The notes under the pieces: model-generated | Told to the model about the DNA's origin: nothing | Database searches by the model: none | Seen by the model: the letters and a program-made list of their open reading frames with translations, nothing else | Origin: Bacteroidia bacterium | GTDB lineage: Bacteria; Bacteroidota; Bacteroidia; NS11-12g; UBA955 | NCBI GenBank assembly: GCA_020848595.1 | Contig: JADLHV010000042.1 | Coordinates: 1 to 22,311 of the forward strand | Length of the DNA: 22,311 nucleotides | Reading direction: 5' to 3' | Program-made: the position numbers and the translations under genes | In this document: positions 1 through 6,987 of the stretch, in pieces | How the letters are laid out: every line of letters starts with the position of its first letter | Numbering within the stretch: the stretch's first letter is position 1

Positions 1-267
1 ACCTGAACCTGGTCCTTTAACGAATACATCTACTTTTCTAAGTCCTAGATCATAGGCCACTTTACCACAGTCCTGACTTGCTAATTGAGCAGCATAAGGC
101 GTGTTCTTTTTAGAACCTCTGAAACCCATTTTACCAGCAGATGACCATGAAATTACGTCGCCATTTGCATTTGTGACAGAAATGATGATATTATTGAAAG
201 AGGCCCTAATGTGTACCTGTCCTACAGGATCTACCTTTACCTTCTTTTTATTTTTAACGTTACTCAT
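1..267 (-). CDS. rpsK: 30S ribosomal protein S11 (uS11), C-terminus cut by window edge
   Basis: Reading back from an ATG at 267-265 gives 89 codons that stay open to the window edge. The protein starts MSNVKNKKKVKVDPVGQVHI and continues with typical uS11 segments: ASFNNIIISVTNANGDVISW, SSAGKMGFRGSKK and DLGLRKVDVFVKGPGSG. uS11 sits on the platform of the small subunit near the mRNA exit and the anti-Shine-Dalgarno region. About 40 C-terminal residues are missing compared with the usual length of roughly 125-130. It lies 6 bp after rpsM and would continue into rpsD-rpoA-rplQ in the usual alpha operon order, outside this window. Confidence 0.97.
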   Translation of the reverse strand, partial: MSNVKNKKKVKVDPVGQVHIRASFNNIIISVTNANGDVISWSSAGKMGFRGSKKNTPYAAQLASQDCGKVAYDLGLRKVDVFVKGPGSG

Positions 268-273
268 TATCTA

Positions 274-651
274 TTATTTAGTGACTTTTTTCTTATTGGC
301 AACTGTTTTACGCTTACCTTTTCTTGTACGCGCATTGTTTTTAGTACTTTGACCTCTTAAAGGCAATCCTTTACGGTGACGAGTTCCACGATAGCAACCA
401 ATATCCATCAAACGTTTGATGTTTAATTGCTTTTCAGAACGCAGTTCACCTTCAGTTTTGAAAGAAGAAGAGATGACATTTCTGATGCTTGTTAATTCAT
501 CATCATTCCATTCACTCACTTTCTTATTGTGGTCGACTCCAGCTTGATCTAAGATCAAAACCGCCCTGCTTGAACCAATTCCGTATACATAGGTTAAACC
601 TATGACACCTCTTTTGTTTTTCGGTAAATCAATACCAGCTATCCTTGCCAT
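274..651 (-). CDS. rpsM: 30S ribosomal protein S13 (uS13)
   Basis: A 125-residue protein starting MARIAGIDLPKNKRGVIGLT, the standard uS13 N-terminus. It carries the helix-two-turn-helix region YVYGIGSSRA and the conserved C-terminal signature GCYRGTRHRKGLPLRGQ followed by a basic tail. uS13 lies in the head of the 30S subunit, contacts the P-site tRNA with its tail and forms bridges to the large subunit. The length is normal. It sits between rpmJ (9 bp upstream) and rpsK (6 bp downstream), as in the alpha operon. Confidence 0.98.
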   Translation of the reverse strand: MARIAGIDLPKNKRGVIGLTYVYGIGSSRAVLILDQAGVDHNKKVSEWNDDELTSIRNVISSSFKTEGELRSEKQLNIKRLMDIGCYRGTRHRKGLPLRGQSTKNNARTRKGKRKTVANKKKVTK

Positions 652-660
652 GTTTAATTA

Positions 661-777
661 TTATCCTTGTCTTTGTTTAAATTTTGGATTCTTTTTGTTT
701 ATTACAAAAAGCTTACCTTTACGTTTAACCAGTTTGCAGTCGGCGCTGCGCTTTTTAACTGAAGTTCTTACTTTCAT
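661..777 (-). CDS. rpmJ: 50S ribosomal protein L36 (bL36), zinc-independent form
   Basis: A 38-codon gene read from ATG at 777-775 to TAA at 663-661. The product starts MKVRTSVKKRSADCKLVKRK and ends VINKKNPKFKQRQG, which is bL36. The usual zinc ribbon uses C11, C14, C27 and H32. Here only C14 remains; S11, N27 and F32-like positions replace the other ligands, so this is the C-minus form. bL36 binds 23S rRNA at the base of the large subunit. The gene lies 8 bp after infA and 9 bp before rpsM, its standard place. Confidence 0.97.
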   Translation of the reverse strand: MKVRTSVKKRSADCKLVKRKGKLFVINKKNPKFKQRQG

Positions 778-785
778 ATTGCTTT

Positions 786-1004
786 TTATTTGTATCTATA
801 TGATATTCTGCCTCTACTTAAATCGTATGGACTCATCTCCACTGATACTCTATCTCCTGGCAGTACCCTGATATATTTCATTCTCATTTTTCCCGAAATG
901 GTAGCAATGATCTCATGACCATTGGCCAGTCGAACGCGAAACATTGCATTTGACAATGCTTCCACTATCGTACCGTCCTGTTTTATTGAGTCTTGCTTGG
1001 CCAT
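786..1004 (-). CDS. infA: Translation initiation factor IF-1
   Basis: A 72-residue protein, the standard IF-1 length, made of one S1-like OB fold. It starts MAKQDSIKQDGTIVEALSNA and has the conserved MFRVRLANGHEIIATISGKM and RVLPGDRVSVEMSPYDLSRG segments. IF-1 binds the A site of the 30S subunit during initiation. A 41-bp gap separates it from secY and contains a strong promoter-like element, so infA and the genes after it may be transcribed partly on their own. The map gene often found before infA is absent. Confidence 0.98.
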   Translation of the reverse strand: MAKQDSIKQDGTIVEALSNAMFRVRLANGHEIIATISGKMRMKYIRVLPGDRVSVEMSPYDLSRGRISYRYK

Positions 1005-1018
1005 TTTTTGAAGGGGTG

Positions 1019-1050
1019 CAAATTTAATTCTTTTTTTTTAATTTATCAAA
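1019..1050 (-). promoter_or_regulatory. Internal promoter for infA-rpmJ-rpsM-rpsK
   Basis: On the minus strand, TTTG at 1050-1047 is followed after 20 bases by TAAATTTG at 1026-1019. This matches the Bacteroidota primary promoter consensus (TTTG at -33, TAnnTTTG at -7). The expected transcription start is about 8 bases before the infA ATG. The -33 element overlaps the secY stop codon. No transcript evidence is available here. Confidence 0.7.
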
Positions 1051-2401
1051 TTGATTGTGTGCCTACTCCAGTTCTTCCTTTGATTCTTCCCGACTTCATT
1101 AGTCCGTCGTAATGACGCATTAATAAATGACTTTCTATTTGTTGCAGTGTATCCAATACAACACCAACCATAATCAATAAGGATGTTCCGCCATAAAACT
1201 GTGCAAACGACTGTCCTACTCCAAACAACATTGCTATTGAAGGCAATATGGCTATTATTGCTAAAAATAGCGCTCCTGGCAATGTTATTCTAGATAGTAT
1301 TTCATCAATGTATTCACTAGTGCTTCTTCCTGGCTTAATACCTGGAATAAATCCACCACTTTTCTTCATATCGTCTGCCATTTGAGTTGGATTAACTGTG
1401 ATAGCAGTATAGAAGAATGTAAATACTATAATTAATACAGCAAATACAAAGTTGTACCAAAACGAACCGTAATCGCTTAATGACTTTAAAAATCCACTTT
1501 GATTTTCAAGATTTTGAGCAATTGTTGGAGGAATGAACATAATTGCTTGAGCAAAGATGATAGGCATTACACCAGCAGCGTTTACTTTCAAAGGAATATA
1601 TTGACGTGCACCGCCTAATACTCTATTACCTTCGACACGTTTAGCATAGTTAACTGTAACTTTTCGAGTACCTTGAATCAAGAGTATCGTCGTAACAATT
1701 ACCAACAACCAGAATATAATTTCTACTATAAACAAAGGTAATCCACCTTTACTTATACGTTGATCGAGTTCAAAACCAAGCGCTTCAGGCAATCTATCAA
1801 TAATACCAACCATGATGATTAAAGATATACCATTACCTAAACCTTTATCGGTGATGCGTTCGCCCAACCACATTGTGAACATAGTACCAGCAACTAGCAT
1901 GGTAACGTTTACAATCATAAAGAACGACTCAGACATCAATTCAGGATTTGTTTTGAATAAGAGTGCGCCCCAATTATCATTTTTAGATGTGATATTATAG
2001 AGATAAGCGACAGCTTGAACTGCAGTAATAGCGATAGTTAAGAAACGCGTATATTGATTAATTTTTCTTCTTCCGTCTTCACCTTCCTTTTGCATACGTT
2101 GGAAAGTTGGGACTGCTATTGTCAATAATTGAACGACAATGGAAGCCGAAATATAAGGCATAATACCCAAGGCGAAAATGGCACCTCTTCCGAAAGCGCC
2201 ACCAGCGAATGTATTGACCAAACCTAGGATACCATCGGTGGTTTGACTCTTAAGAGCGCCCATCATATTGCCATCGATACCAGGCAGAATAATGAAGGTA
2301 CCTATACGGTAAACCAAGAGAAAAAGCAGGGTTGCTTTAATCTTAGCTCTCAATTCCTCGATACTCCAGATTTCCTTTAATTTTTGGACAATTTTCTTCA
2401 T
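1046..2401 (-). CDS. secY: Protein translocase subunit SecY
   Basis: A 451-residue polytopic membrane protein, the channel-forming subunit of the SecYEG translocon in the inner membrane. It has the family's ten hydrophobic segments, the first at about residues 23-40. Recognisable parts are the second helix region ALGIMPYISASIVVQLLT, the cytoplasmic loop with GERITDKGLGNGISLII (about 180-196), and the fifth cytoplasmic loop with GGFIPGIKPGRSTSEYI, which contacts SecA and the ribosome. The C-terminus RIKGRTGVGTQSI is short and polar. It starts 2 bp after rplO, as in the spc operon, so it is likely translated together with the ribosomal genes. It ends before a 41-bp gap with a promoter. Confidence 0.98.
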   Translation of the reverse strand: MKKIVQKLKEIWSIEELRAKIKATLLFLLVYRIGTFIILPGIDGNMMGALKSQTTDGILGLVNTFAGGAFGRGAIFALGIMPYISASIVVQLLTIAVPTFQRMQKEGEDGRRKINQYTRFLTIAITAVQAVAYLYNITSKNDNWGALLFKTNPELMSESFFMIVNVTMLVAGTMFTMWLGERITDKGLGNGISLIIMVGIIDRLPEALGFELDQRISKGGLPLFIVEIIFWLLVIVTTILLIQGTRKVTVNYAKRVEGNRVLGGARQYIPLKVNAAGVMPIIFAQAIMFIPPTIAQNLENQSGFLKSLSDYGSFWYNFVFAVLIIVFTFFYTAITVNPTQMADDMKKSGGFIPGIKPGRSTSEYIDEILSRITLPGALFLAIIAILPSIAMLFGVGQSFAQFYGGTSLLIMVGVVLDTLQQIESHLLMRHYDGLMKSGRIKGRTGVGTQSI

Positions 2402-2403
2402 GC

Positions 2404-2859
2404 CTAGTAAATAGTAATAAGTGTGATTGATCCGCCTTTTTCTTCGATAGCTTTTTTAGCCGTCTCAGAGAAGCCATGAGCGTGTACATCTAATTTAGCA
2501 GTAAGAACGCCACGACCTAAGATCTTATAATATTCTCTTTTACCGACAAGATTGTTAGCCACAAGAGTTTCGTGATTGATAACAGTAAGACCTTTAGCAT
2601 CTGCCATTTTTTGCAGAACATCTAGGTTGATACTTGCTAATTCAACACGATTGAAGTTTTTGAAACCACCTTTAGGGATACGTCTTTGAAGAGGCATTTG
2701 ACCGCCTTCAAAACCCTTTTTACGAGAGTAACCACTTCTACTTTGGGCACCTTTGTGACCTTTTGTAGAAGTTCCACCTCTACCTGAACCTTGGCCTCTA
2801 CCGATACGTTTACCATTTTTGGTAGCACCTTCTGCGGGCTTTAATGTGCTTAAATCCAT
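2404..2859 (-). CDS. rplO: 50S ribosomal protein L15 (uL15)
   Basis: A 151-residue protein starting MDLSTLKPAEGATKNGKRIG, with the Gly/Arg-rich N-terminal extension (GRGQGSGRGGTSTKGHKGAQ) that threads into 23S rRNA. A globular C-terminal part follows and ends in KKAIEEKGGSITLITIY. The length is normal for the family. It is a late-assembling large-subunit protein. Only 1 bp separates it from rpmD and 2 bp from secY, so translational coupling is likely. A 63-codon frame inside it on the same strand is a shadow. Confidence 0.98.
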   Translation of the reverse strand: MDLSTLKPAEGATKNGKRIGRGQGSGRGGTSTKGHKGAQSRSGYSRKKGFEGGQMPLQRRIPKGGFKNFNRVELASINLDVLQKMADAKGLTVINHETLVANNLVGKREYYKILGRGVLTAKLDVHAHGFSETAKKAIEEKGGSITLITIY

Positions 2860-2860
2860 T

Positions 2861-3040
2861 TTAAATATTTTCTATTTTGATAAGGTGTTTAACTTTTCTG
2901 ATAATGCCTTCAATTTGAGGCGTAGAAGTCAATTCGTTTGAACTATTAATTTTGTTCAAACCCAAAGCTTCCATATTCCTTTCTACTCTTACAGACTGAC
3001 CAATGGTACTGCGGATTTTAGTAACTTTAATTTTAGACAT
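2861..3040 (-). CDS. rpmD: 50S ribosomal protein L30 (uL30)
   Basis: A 59-codon gene read from ATG at 3040-3038 to TAA at 2863-2861. The product starts MSKIKVTKIRSTIGQSVRVE and contains the uL30 core features: GLNKINSSNEL in the middle and the helix IEGIIRKVKHLIKIENI at the end. The length is the usual 58-60 residues for bacterial uL30. It lies between rpsE (4 bp) and rplO (1 bp), its conserved position in the spc operon. The small size makes it easy to miss, but frame, start and context all agree. Confidence 0.97.
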   Translation of the reverse strand: MSKIKVTKIRSTIGQSVRVERNMEALGLNKINSSNELTSTPQIEGIIRKVKHLIKIENI

Positions 3041-3044
3041 GATA

Positions 3045-3563
3045 TTATCCGTTAAATACTTTCTTTAGATTAATGTTTCTTTGTTTAGCGATGGTATAAG
3101 GGTCTCTAAGTTTAGAGAGCGCATCGATAGTTGCTTTAACCACGTTATGTGGGTTAGATGATCCTTTAGATTTAGCTAGAACGTCGTGAACGCCTGCACT
3201 TTCTAATACCGAACGCATCGCACCACCAGCTATTACACCAGTACCGTGAGAAGCAGGTTTGATGAATACATTACCACCACCGAATTTACCAAGTTGTTCG
3301 TGAGGCACAGTACCGTTAAGGATAGGCACTTTCACAAGATTTTTCTTAGCATCTTCAATTGCTTTTTGTATAGCATCGGTTACCTCACCGGCTTTACCCA
3401 GTCCGTTACCTACGATACCATTACCATCACCTACCACTACGATAGCAGTGAAAGTGAAAGTTCTACCACCTTTAGTAACTTTCGCCACACGGTTTACTGC
3501 AACTACTTTTTCTTTGAGTTCCAGTTCTGATTGTCTTACACGTTTTATATTGCTAGTTGACAT
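3045..3563 (-). CDS. rpsE: 30S ribosomal protein S5 (uS5)
   Basis: A 172-residue protein with the two uS5 domains. The N-terminal double-stranded RNA-binding-like part (about residues 13-77) includes LKEKVVAVNRVAKVTKGGRT and ALVVVGDG-like segments with GNGIVGNGLGKAGEV. The C-terminal part includes GTGVIAGGAMRSVLESAGVHD and KSKGSSNPHNVVKATIDAL. uS5 lies at the mRNA entrance of the 30S subunit and contributes to accuracy and mRNA unwinding. It follows rplR by 17 bp and precedes rpmD by 4 bp, in standard spc order. Confidence 0.98.
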   Translation of the reverse strand: MSTSNIKRVRQSELELKEKVVAVNRVAKVTKGGRTFTFTAIVVVGDGNGIVGNGLGKAGEVTDAIQKAIEDAKKNLVKVPILNGTVPHEQLGKFGGGNVFIKPASHGTGVIAGGAMRSVLESAGVHDVLAKSKGSSNPHNVVKATIDALSKLRDPYTIAKQRNINLKKVFNG

Positions 3564-3580
3564 GTTTCTTAATTAAATGA

Positions 3581-3934
3581 TTAAAACTGCAGACCAGCCT
3601 CCCTAGCCGCTTCTGCCAAACTTTTGATTCTACCATGGTAAAGGAAACCATTTCTGTCGAAAACGACTTTCTCGATACCTAGTCCTTTTGCTTTTTCAGC
3701 GATTCTAGATCCTACTATTGCAGCTTTTGCCGTGTTGTTTTCCTTCATGCCATTGATATCTTTTTCTAGGCTAGAAGAAGCACACAAAGTTTTATTCTCG
3801 ATATCTACGATTTGCGCGTAGATTTCAGAATTGCTACGGAATACTACCAATCTTGGGCGATCTGCAGATACCTGGATGTTGCCAGAAACCCTACGCTTTA
3901 TTTTGAGTCTTCTCTTTGCTTTTAAATTGCTCAT
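3581..3934 (-). CDS. rplR: 50S ribosomal protein L18 (uL18)
   Basis: A 117-residue protein, the usual length for bacterial uL18. The basic N-terminus KAKRRLKIKRRVSGN is followed by the conserved RPRLVVFRSNSEIYAQIVD. The C-terminal helix region ends with VVFDRNGFLYHGRIKSLAEA and AREAGLQF, the family's characteristic end. uL18 binds 5S rRNA together with uL5 and helps seat it in the central protuberance. It sits between rplF (8 bp) and rpsE (17 bp). Confidence 0.98.
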   Translation of the reverse strand: MSNLKAKRRLKIKRRVSGNIQVSADRPRLVVFRSNSEIYAQIVDIENKTLCASSSLEKDINGMKENNTAKAAIVGSRIAEKAKGLGIEKVVFDRNGFLYHGRIKSLAEAAREAGLQF

Positions 3935-3942
3935 TGTCTTAC

Positions 3943-4500
3943 TTATTTTTTAGATGCTGACTTACCTGCTTTTCTTCTTAATTGTTCACCAGAGAACTTA
4001 ATACCTTTTCCTTTGTATGGTTCAGGTTTACGGAATGATCTAATCTTAGCAGCCACCTGACCTAATAATTGCTTATCGGCACTTTCCATGATGATGGTAG
4101 GATTTTGACCTTTCTCTGTTACGGTAGTCAATTTGATTTCTGATGGCACTTCAAGCATAATTCTATGCGAGTAACCGACAGACAAATCTAGAATTTGACC
4201 GGCGTTAGTTGCTTTATAACCTACACCAACCAATTCTTGTTTAGTTGTATGGCCGTCTTTCACACCGATGACATTGTTGTTCAACAGTGAACGGTACAAA
4301 CCATGCAATGCTCTATTTCCTTTTTCGTCATTAGGACGAATGATGGTCATTACACCATTATCTATATTCACCTTAAAACCTTCGTTAAGGGTCTGATGCA
4401 ATTCACCTTTAGGTCCTTTAACCGAAACGGTGTTATCTGCAGAGACTTTAACTTCCACACCTGCAGGGATATTGATTGGAGCTTTACCTATTCTTGACAT
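3943..4500 (-). CDS. rplF: 50S ribosomal protein L6 (uL6)
   Basis: A 185-residue protein starting MSRIGKAPINIPAGVEVKVS, the standard uL6 N-terminus, with the two repeated alpha/beta domains of the family. The first contains VSVKGPKGELHQTL. The second contains GVGYKATNAGQILDLSVGYS and the conserved end KIRSFRKPEPYKGKGIKFSG, which contacts the sarcin-ricin region of 23S rRNA. A short Lys-rich tail (RRKAGKSASKK) closes it. It follows rpsH by 19 bp and precedes rplR by 8 bp. Confidence 0.98.
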   Translation of the reverse strand: MSRIGKAPINIPAGVEVKVSADNTVSVKGPKGELHQTLNEGFKVNIDNGVMTIIRPNDEKGNRALHGLYRSLLNNNVIGVKDGHTTKQELVGVGYKATNAGQILDLSVGYSHRIMLEVPSEIKLTTVTEKGQNPTIIMESADKQLLGQVAAKIRSFRKPEPYKGKGIKFSGEQLRRKAGKSASKK

Positions 4501-4519
4501 GTTCTTATTCTTTTATAGT

Positions 4520-4918
4520 TTACGATACGTAGCACAATACTTCACCGCCTACGTTCAGTGCTCTGGCTTCTTTATCAGAAATAACGCCTTTAGAGGTAGA
4601 GATAATAGCAATACCTAATCCATTGATTACTCTTGGAAGATTATCAGCTGGAGCGTATTTTCTCAGACCTGGTTTAGAGATTCTTTTAAGATCTCTGATG
4701 GCCGGTTGTCTTGTAATACCGTCGTATTTCAAAGCCACTTTGATGACACCTTGTTTGTTATCGGTTTCCTCGAACTTATAGTTAAGGATATAGCCTTTTT
4801 CAAACAACACCTTAGTCATAGCCTTCTTGATGTTAGAGGCTGGAATCTCAACGATTCTATGTTTAGCTTGCAGGGCGTTTCTTAATCTGGTTAAGTAGTC
4901 TGCTATTGGATCAGTCAT
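4520..4918 (-). CDS. rpsH: 30S ribosomal protein S8 (uS8)
   Basis: A 132-residue protein starting MTDPIADYLTRLRNALQAKH, the typical uS8 opening. The C-terminal rRNA-binding part includes RISKPGLRKYA, GLGIAIISTSKGVISDKEAR and the closing GGEVLCYVS. uS8 binds helix 21 of 16S rRNA and is an early assembly protein. In E. coli it represses its own spc operon by binding a copy of this site near rplE; I did not identify an equivalent structure here. It lies 17 bp after rpsN and 19 bp before rplF. Confidence 0.98.
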   Translation of the reverse strand: MTDPIADYLTRLRNALQAKHRIVEIPASNIKKAMTKVLFEKGYILNYKFEETDNKQGVIKVALKYDGITRQPAIRDLKRISKPGLRKYAPADNLPRVINGLGIAIISTSKGVISDKEARALNVGGEVLCYVS

Positions 4919-4935
4919 TTTATTCTATTTTAATA

Positions 4936-5205
4936 TTACCAACTTGATTTAGTTACTCCTGGGATTTTACCTGCCGAAGCCAATTCACGGAATTGATTTC
5001 TGCACAAACCGAACACTCTGATATAACCTCTAGGCTTACCGGTCAGTTTGCACCTGTTGCGAAGGCGTACTTTTGAAGAACTTCTAGGCAGTTTTTGAAG
5101 ACCGATGGTATCACCAGCTTCTTTTAACTGTTTACGTCTTTCAGCGTATTTTGCTACCAGACGTTCTTTTTTAAGTTCTCTTGCTTTTATTGCTTCTCTT
5201 GCCAT
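4936..5205 (-). CDS. rpsN: 30S ribosomal protein S14 (uS14), zinc-independent form
   Basis: An 89-residue protein of the long (C-minus) uS14 type. It starts MAREAIKARELKKERLVAKY and has the C-terminal core NRCKLTGKPRGYIRVFGLCR and FRELASAGKIPGVTKSSW. The short zinc-binding form has two CxxC pairs. Here each pair keeps only one cysteine (in NRCKLT and GLCRNQF), so no zinc ribbon can form. uS14 lies in the 30S head near the A-site tRNA path. It sits 6 bp after rplE and 17 bp before rpsH, the standard place. Confidence 0.98.
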   Translation of the reverse strand: MAREAIKARELKKERLVAKYAERRKQLKEAGDTIGLQKLPRSSSKVRLRNRCKLTGKPRGYIRVFGLCRNQFRELASAGKIPGVTKSSW

Positions 5206-5211
5206 GTTATT

Positions 5212-5760
5212 TTATTTCTTGAAAGGTAATCCAAAAGTTTTAAGCATTTCCAAACATTCCTCATCAGTTTTGCAGGTAGTCACAAAAGTGATATCCATAC
5301 CAGTGATGCGATTTGTTTTGTCGATATCGATTTCTGGGAAAATGATTTGTTCGGTGATACCCATAGTGAAGTTACCTCTACCGTCGAATCCTCTAATTTC
5401 CAAACCTTGAAAATCTCTTACCCTTGGAAGAGCGATAGAAATCAAGCGTTCTAGAAATTCGAACATTGTATTTTGACGAAGAGTTACACGAGCACCAATT
5501 GGCATCTTAGATCTCAACTTAAAGTTACTAATATCTTTTTTAGACATTGTAGCTTGAGCTTTTTGACCACTGATTCTAGTCATTTCATCTACAGCTGCAT
5601 CAATTAATTTTTTATCATTAACGGCATCACCAACACCTTGGTTTAAGCAAATCTTTACTAGATTTGGCATTTCCATAATGTTCTTGTAACCGAACTTCTG
5701 CTGCATGTGAGGCACGACTACCTCTGTGTATTTCCTTTTTAAATTTGGTGTATACGACAT
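5212..5760 (-). CDS. rplE: 50S ribosomal protein L5 (uL5)
   Basis: A 182-residue protein starting MSYTPNLKRKYTEVVVPHMQ, a normal bacterial uL5 length. Conserved elements are NIMEMPNLVKICLNQGVGDA, the basic KLRSKMPIGARVTLR segment, and LPRVRDFQGLEIRGFDGRGN. The end DITFVTTCKTDEECLEMLKT followed by FGLPFKK is typical. uL5 binds 5S rRNA in the central protuberance and touches the P-site tRNA through a loop. It follows rplX by 12 bp and precedes rpsN by 6 bp. Confidence 0.98.
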   Translation of the reverse strand: MSYTPNLKRKYTEVVVPHMQQKFGYKNIMEMPNLVKICLNQGVGDAVNDKKLIDAAVDEMTRISGQKAQATMSKKDISNFKLRSKMPIGARVTLRQNTMFEFLERLISIALPRVRDFQGLEIRGFDGRGNFTMGITEQIIFPEIDIDKTNRITGMDITFVTTCKTDEECLEMLKTFGLPFKK

Positions 5761-5772
5761 CTACTTTCTTTA

Positions 5773-6120
5773 TTATTTAATGAGTTCTCCGCTTTTAACA
5801 GAGTATCTCTGAAGTTTTCCGTTATCATTTAGTTTTCTACCTACCCTAGTTGATTTGCCATCAACAACGAGCATTAAGTTGGAGATATGAATTGGAGCCT
5901 CCTTCTTAATAATACCTCCATTAGGGAAAGTAGCATTTGGTTTAGTATGACGAGAAATAATATTCAAGCCTTCAACCAAAGCTCTGTAAGTTTTTGGGTA
6001 AACGCGCAATACTTTACCAGTATTTTGACCGTCTACAATTTTACCTGCGATTTGCATCACGGTATCACCCTTCTTGATGTGGATTTTACCAGTCTGATGT
6101 GATGTATTGATGTTCTTCAT
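5773..6120 (-). CDS. rplX: 50S ribosomal protein L24 (uL24)
   Basis: A 115-residue protein with the uL24 KOW motif near its start (IHIKKGDTVMQIAGKIVDGQ). The conserved middle is ALVEGLNIISRHTKPN followed by GGIIKKEAPIHISNLMLV. uL24 binds the 5' end of 23S rRNA, starts large-subunit assembly and lies by the peptide exit tunnel. About eleven residues precede the core before the KOW motif, slightly more than in many relatives. The ATG at 6120 is the only ATG upstream of the motif. It lies 11 bp after rplN and 12 bp before rplE. Confidence 0.97.
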   Translation of the reverse strand: MKNINTSHQTGKIHIKKGDTVMQIAGKIVDGQNTGKVLRVYPKTYRALVEGLNIISRHTKPNATFPNGGIIKKEAPIHISNLMLVVDGKSTRVGRKLNDNGKLQRYSVKSGELIK

Positions 6121-6131
6121 TCTTTATACGC

Positions 6132-6500
6132 TTATAATACTTCAGGAGCCAATGATATAATTTTCATAAATTGCTTTTCGCGCAATTCTCTAGCTACTGG
6201 GCCAAAGATACGAGTACCTCTTGGTTCGTCGGAGTTGTTAAGTAGAACACAAGAATTTTCATCAAAGCGAATGTAAGAACCATCCGGGCGTTTGATTTCT
6301 TTCTTTACTCTTACTATAACAGCCTTTGAAACTGAACCGGCTTTGACACCACCTGATGGAATGGCTGTCTTGATAGCAACGACGATTTTATCACCTACAG
6401 AGGCGTAACGTCTTTTGGTGCCACCTAGCACTCTGATGCAAAGAACTTCCTTTGCTCCGCTGTTATCAGCTACTTTTAAACGACTTTCTGTTTGTATCAT
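6132..6500 (-). CDS. rplN: 50S ribosomal protein L14 (uL14)
   Basis: A 122-residue protein, exactly the usual uL14 length. It starts MIQTESRLKVADNSGAKEVL and has IRVLGGTKRRYASVGDKIVV, the signature VKAGSVSKAVIVRVKKEI, and the C-terminus GPVARELREKQFMKIISLAP. uL14 sits at the subunit interface, forms an intersubunit bridge and is the docking site of the silencing factor RsfS. Its ATG overlaps the rpsQ stop codon by one base (TAATG), which points to coupled translation. Confidence 0.98.
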   Translation of the reverse strand: MIQTESRLKVADNSGAKEVLCIRVLGGTKRRYASVGDKIVVAIKTAIPSGGVKAGSVSKAVIVRVKKEIKRPDGSYIRFDENSCVLLNNSDEPRGTRIFGPVARELREKQFMKIISLAPEVL

Positions 6501-6760
6501 TATTTTGCCCTTTCTACTATTTCAACAAGTCTCCAGCACTTTAATTTACTTAAAGGTCTTGTTTCCATTATTTTTACAATGTCATTGATGTTACACTCAT
6601 TCTTTTCATCATGAGCATAGAACTTCTTGGTCTTTTTGAAGTACTTACCGTATTTCGGGTGCTTCACTTTGGTTTCCAAAGCAACAACGATGGATTTATC
6701 CATTTTGCTACTGGTGACGCGACCAATGATTTCTTTCCTTGAATTTCTGGTTTGTTCCAT
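6500..6760 (-). CDS. rpsQ: 30S ribosomal protein S17 (uS17)
   Basis: An 86-residue OB-fold protein, normal in length. It opens with RNSRKEIIGRVTSSKMDKSI and continues VVALETKVKHPKYGKYFKKT, the conserved uS17 core that binds 16S rRNA helix 11. The end KIMETRPLSKLKCWRLVEIV is also typical. uS17 is an early-binding protein of the 30S body. It lies 5 bp after rpmC, and its stop codon overlaps the rplN start codon by one base. Confidence 0.98.
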   Translation of the reverse strand: MEQTRNSRKEIIGRVTSSKMDKSIVVALETKVKHPKYGKYFKKTKKFYAHDEKNECNINDIVKIMETRPLSKLKCWRLVEIVERAK

Positions 6761-6765
6761 TTTTA

Positions 6766-6987
6766 TTATTCCCCTTTATCGGCGGCTTTAAATTCGTTTT
6801 CTATTCTACGAGCATTCATTTCGGTTAAGAGTCTAGCAATGGTTTTTCTAGATTCTTTAAGCTTATGCGGCTGTTCGATACGAGCTACTGCGTTATTAAA
6901 CTTCACTTTAGTGAGTCTTACTTTTTCTTCTTTGTATCTTTCCACCAATTCTTTGGTAGGAAGTTCTTTTAATTCCCTGTGTTTCAT
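6766..6987 (-). CDS. rpmC: 50S ribosomal protein L29 (uL29)
   Basis: A 73-residue, highly charged and mostly helical protein starting MKHRELKELPTKELVERYKE. It has the family's two-helix arrangement and the RKTIARLLTEMNAR segment near the C-terminus. uL29 lies at the peptide tunnel exit and forms part of the docking platform for trigger factor and SRP. The length is slightly above the common 60-70 residues because of a short acidic and basic tail. Its start codon overlaps the rplP stop codon by one base (TAATG). Confidence 0.97.
   Translation of the reverse strand: MKHRELKELPTKELVERYKEEKVRLTKVKFNNAVARIEQPHKLKESRKTIARLLTEMNARRIENEFKAADKGE

Noticed and set aside
101..352. Plus-strand frames opposite the ribosomal genes, for example 101-352, 7938-8201 and 9379-9612.
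   Set aside because: Their products are Phe/Leu/Ser/Thr-rich antisense shadows with no recognisable domain, opposite highly conserved genes.
2637..2828. A 63-codon same-strand frame inside rplO.
   Set aside because: It is an out-of-frame Val/Lys-rich shadow of the uL15 Gly/Arg-rich region and has no family resemblance.
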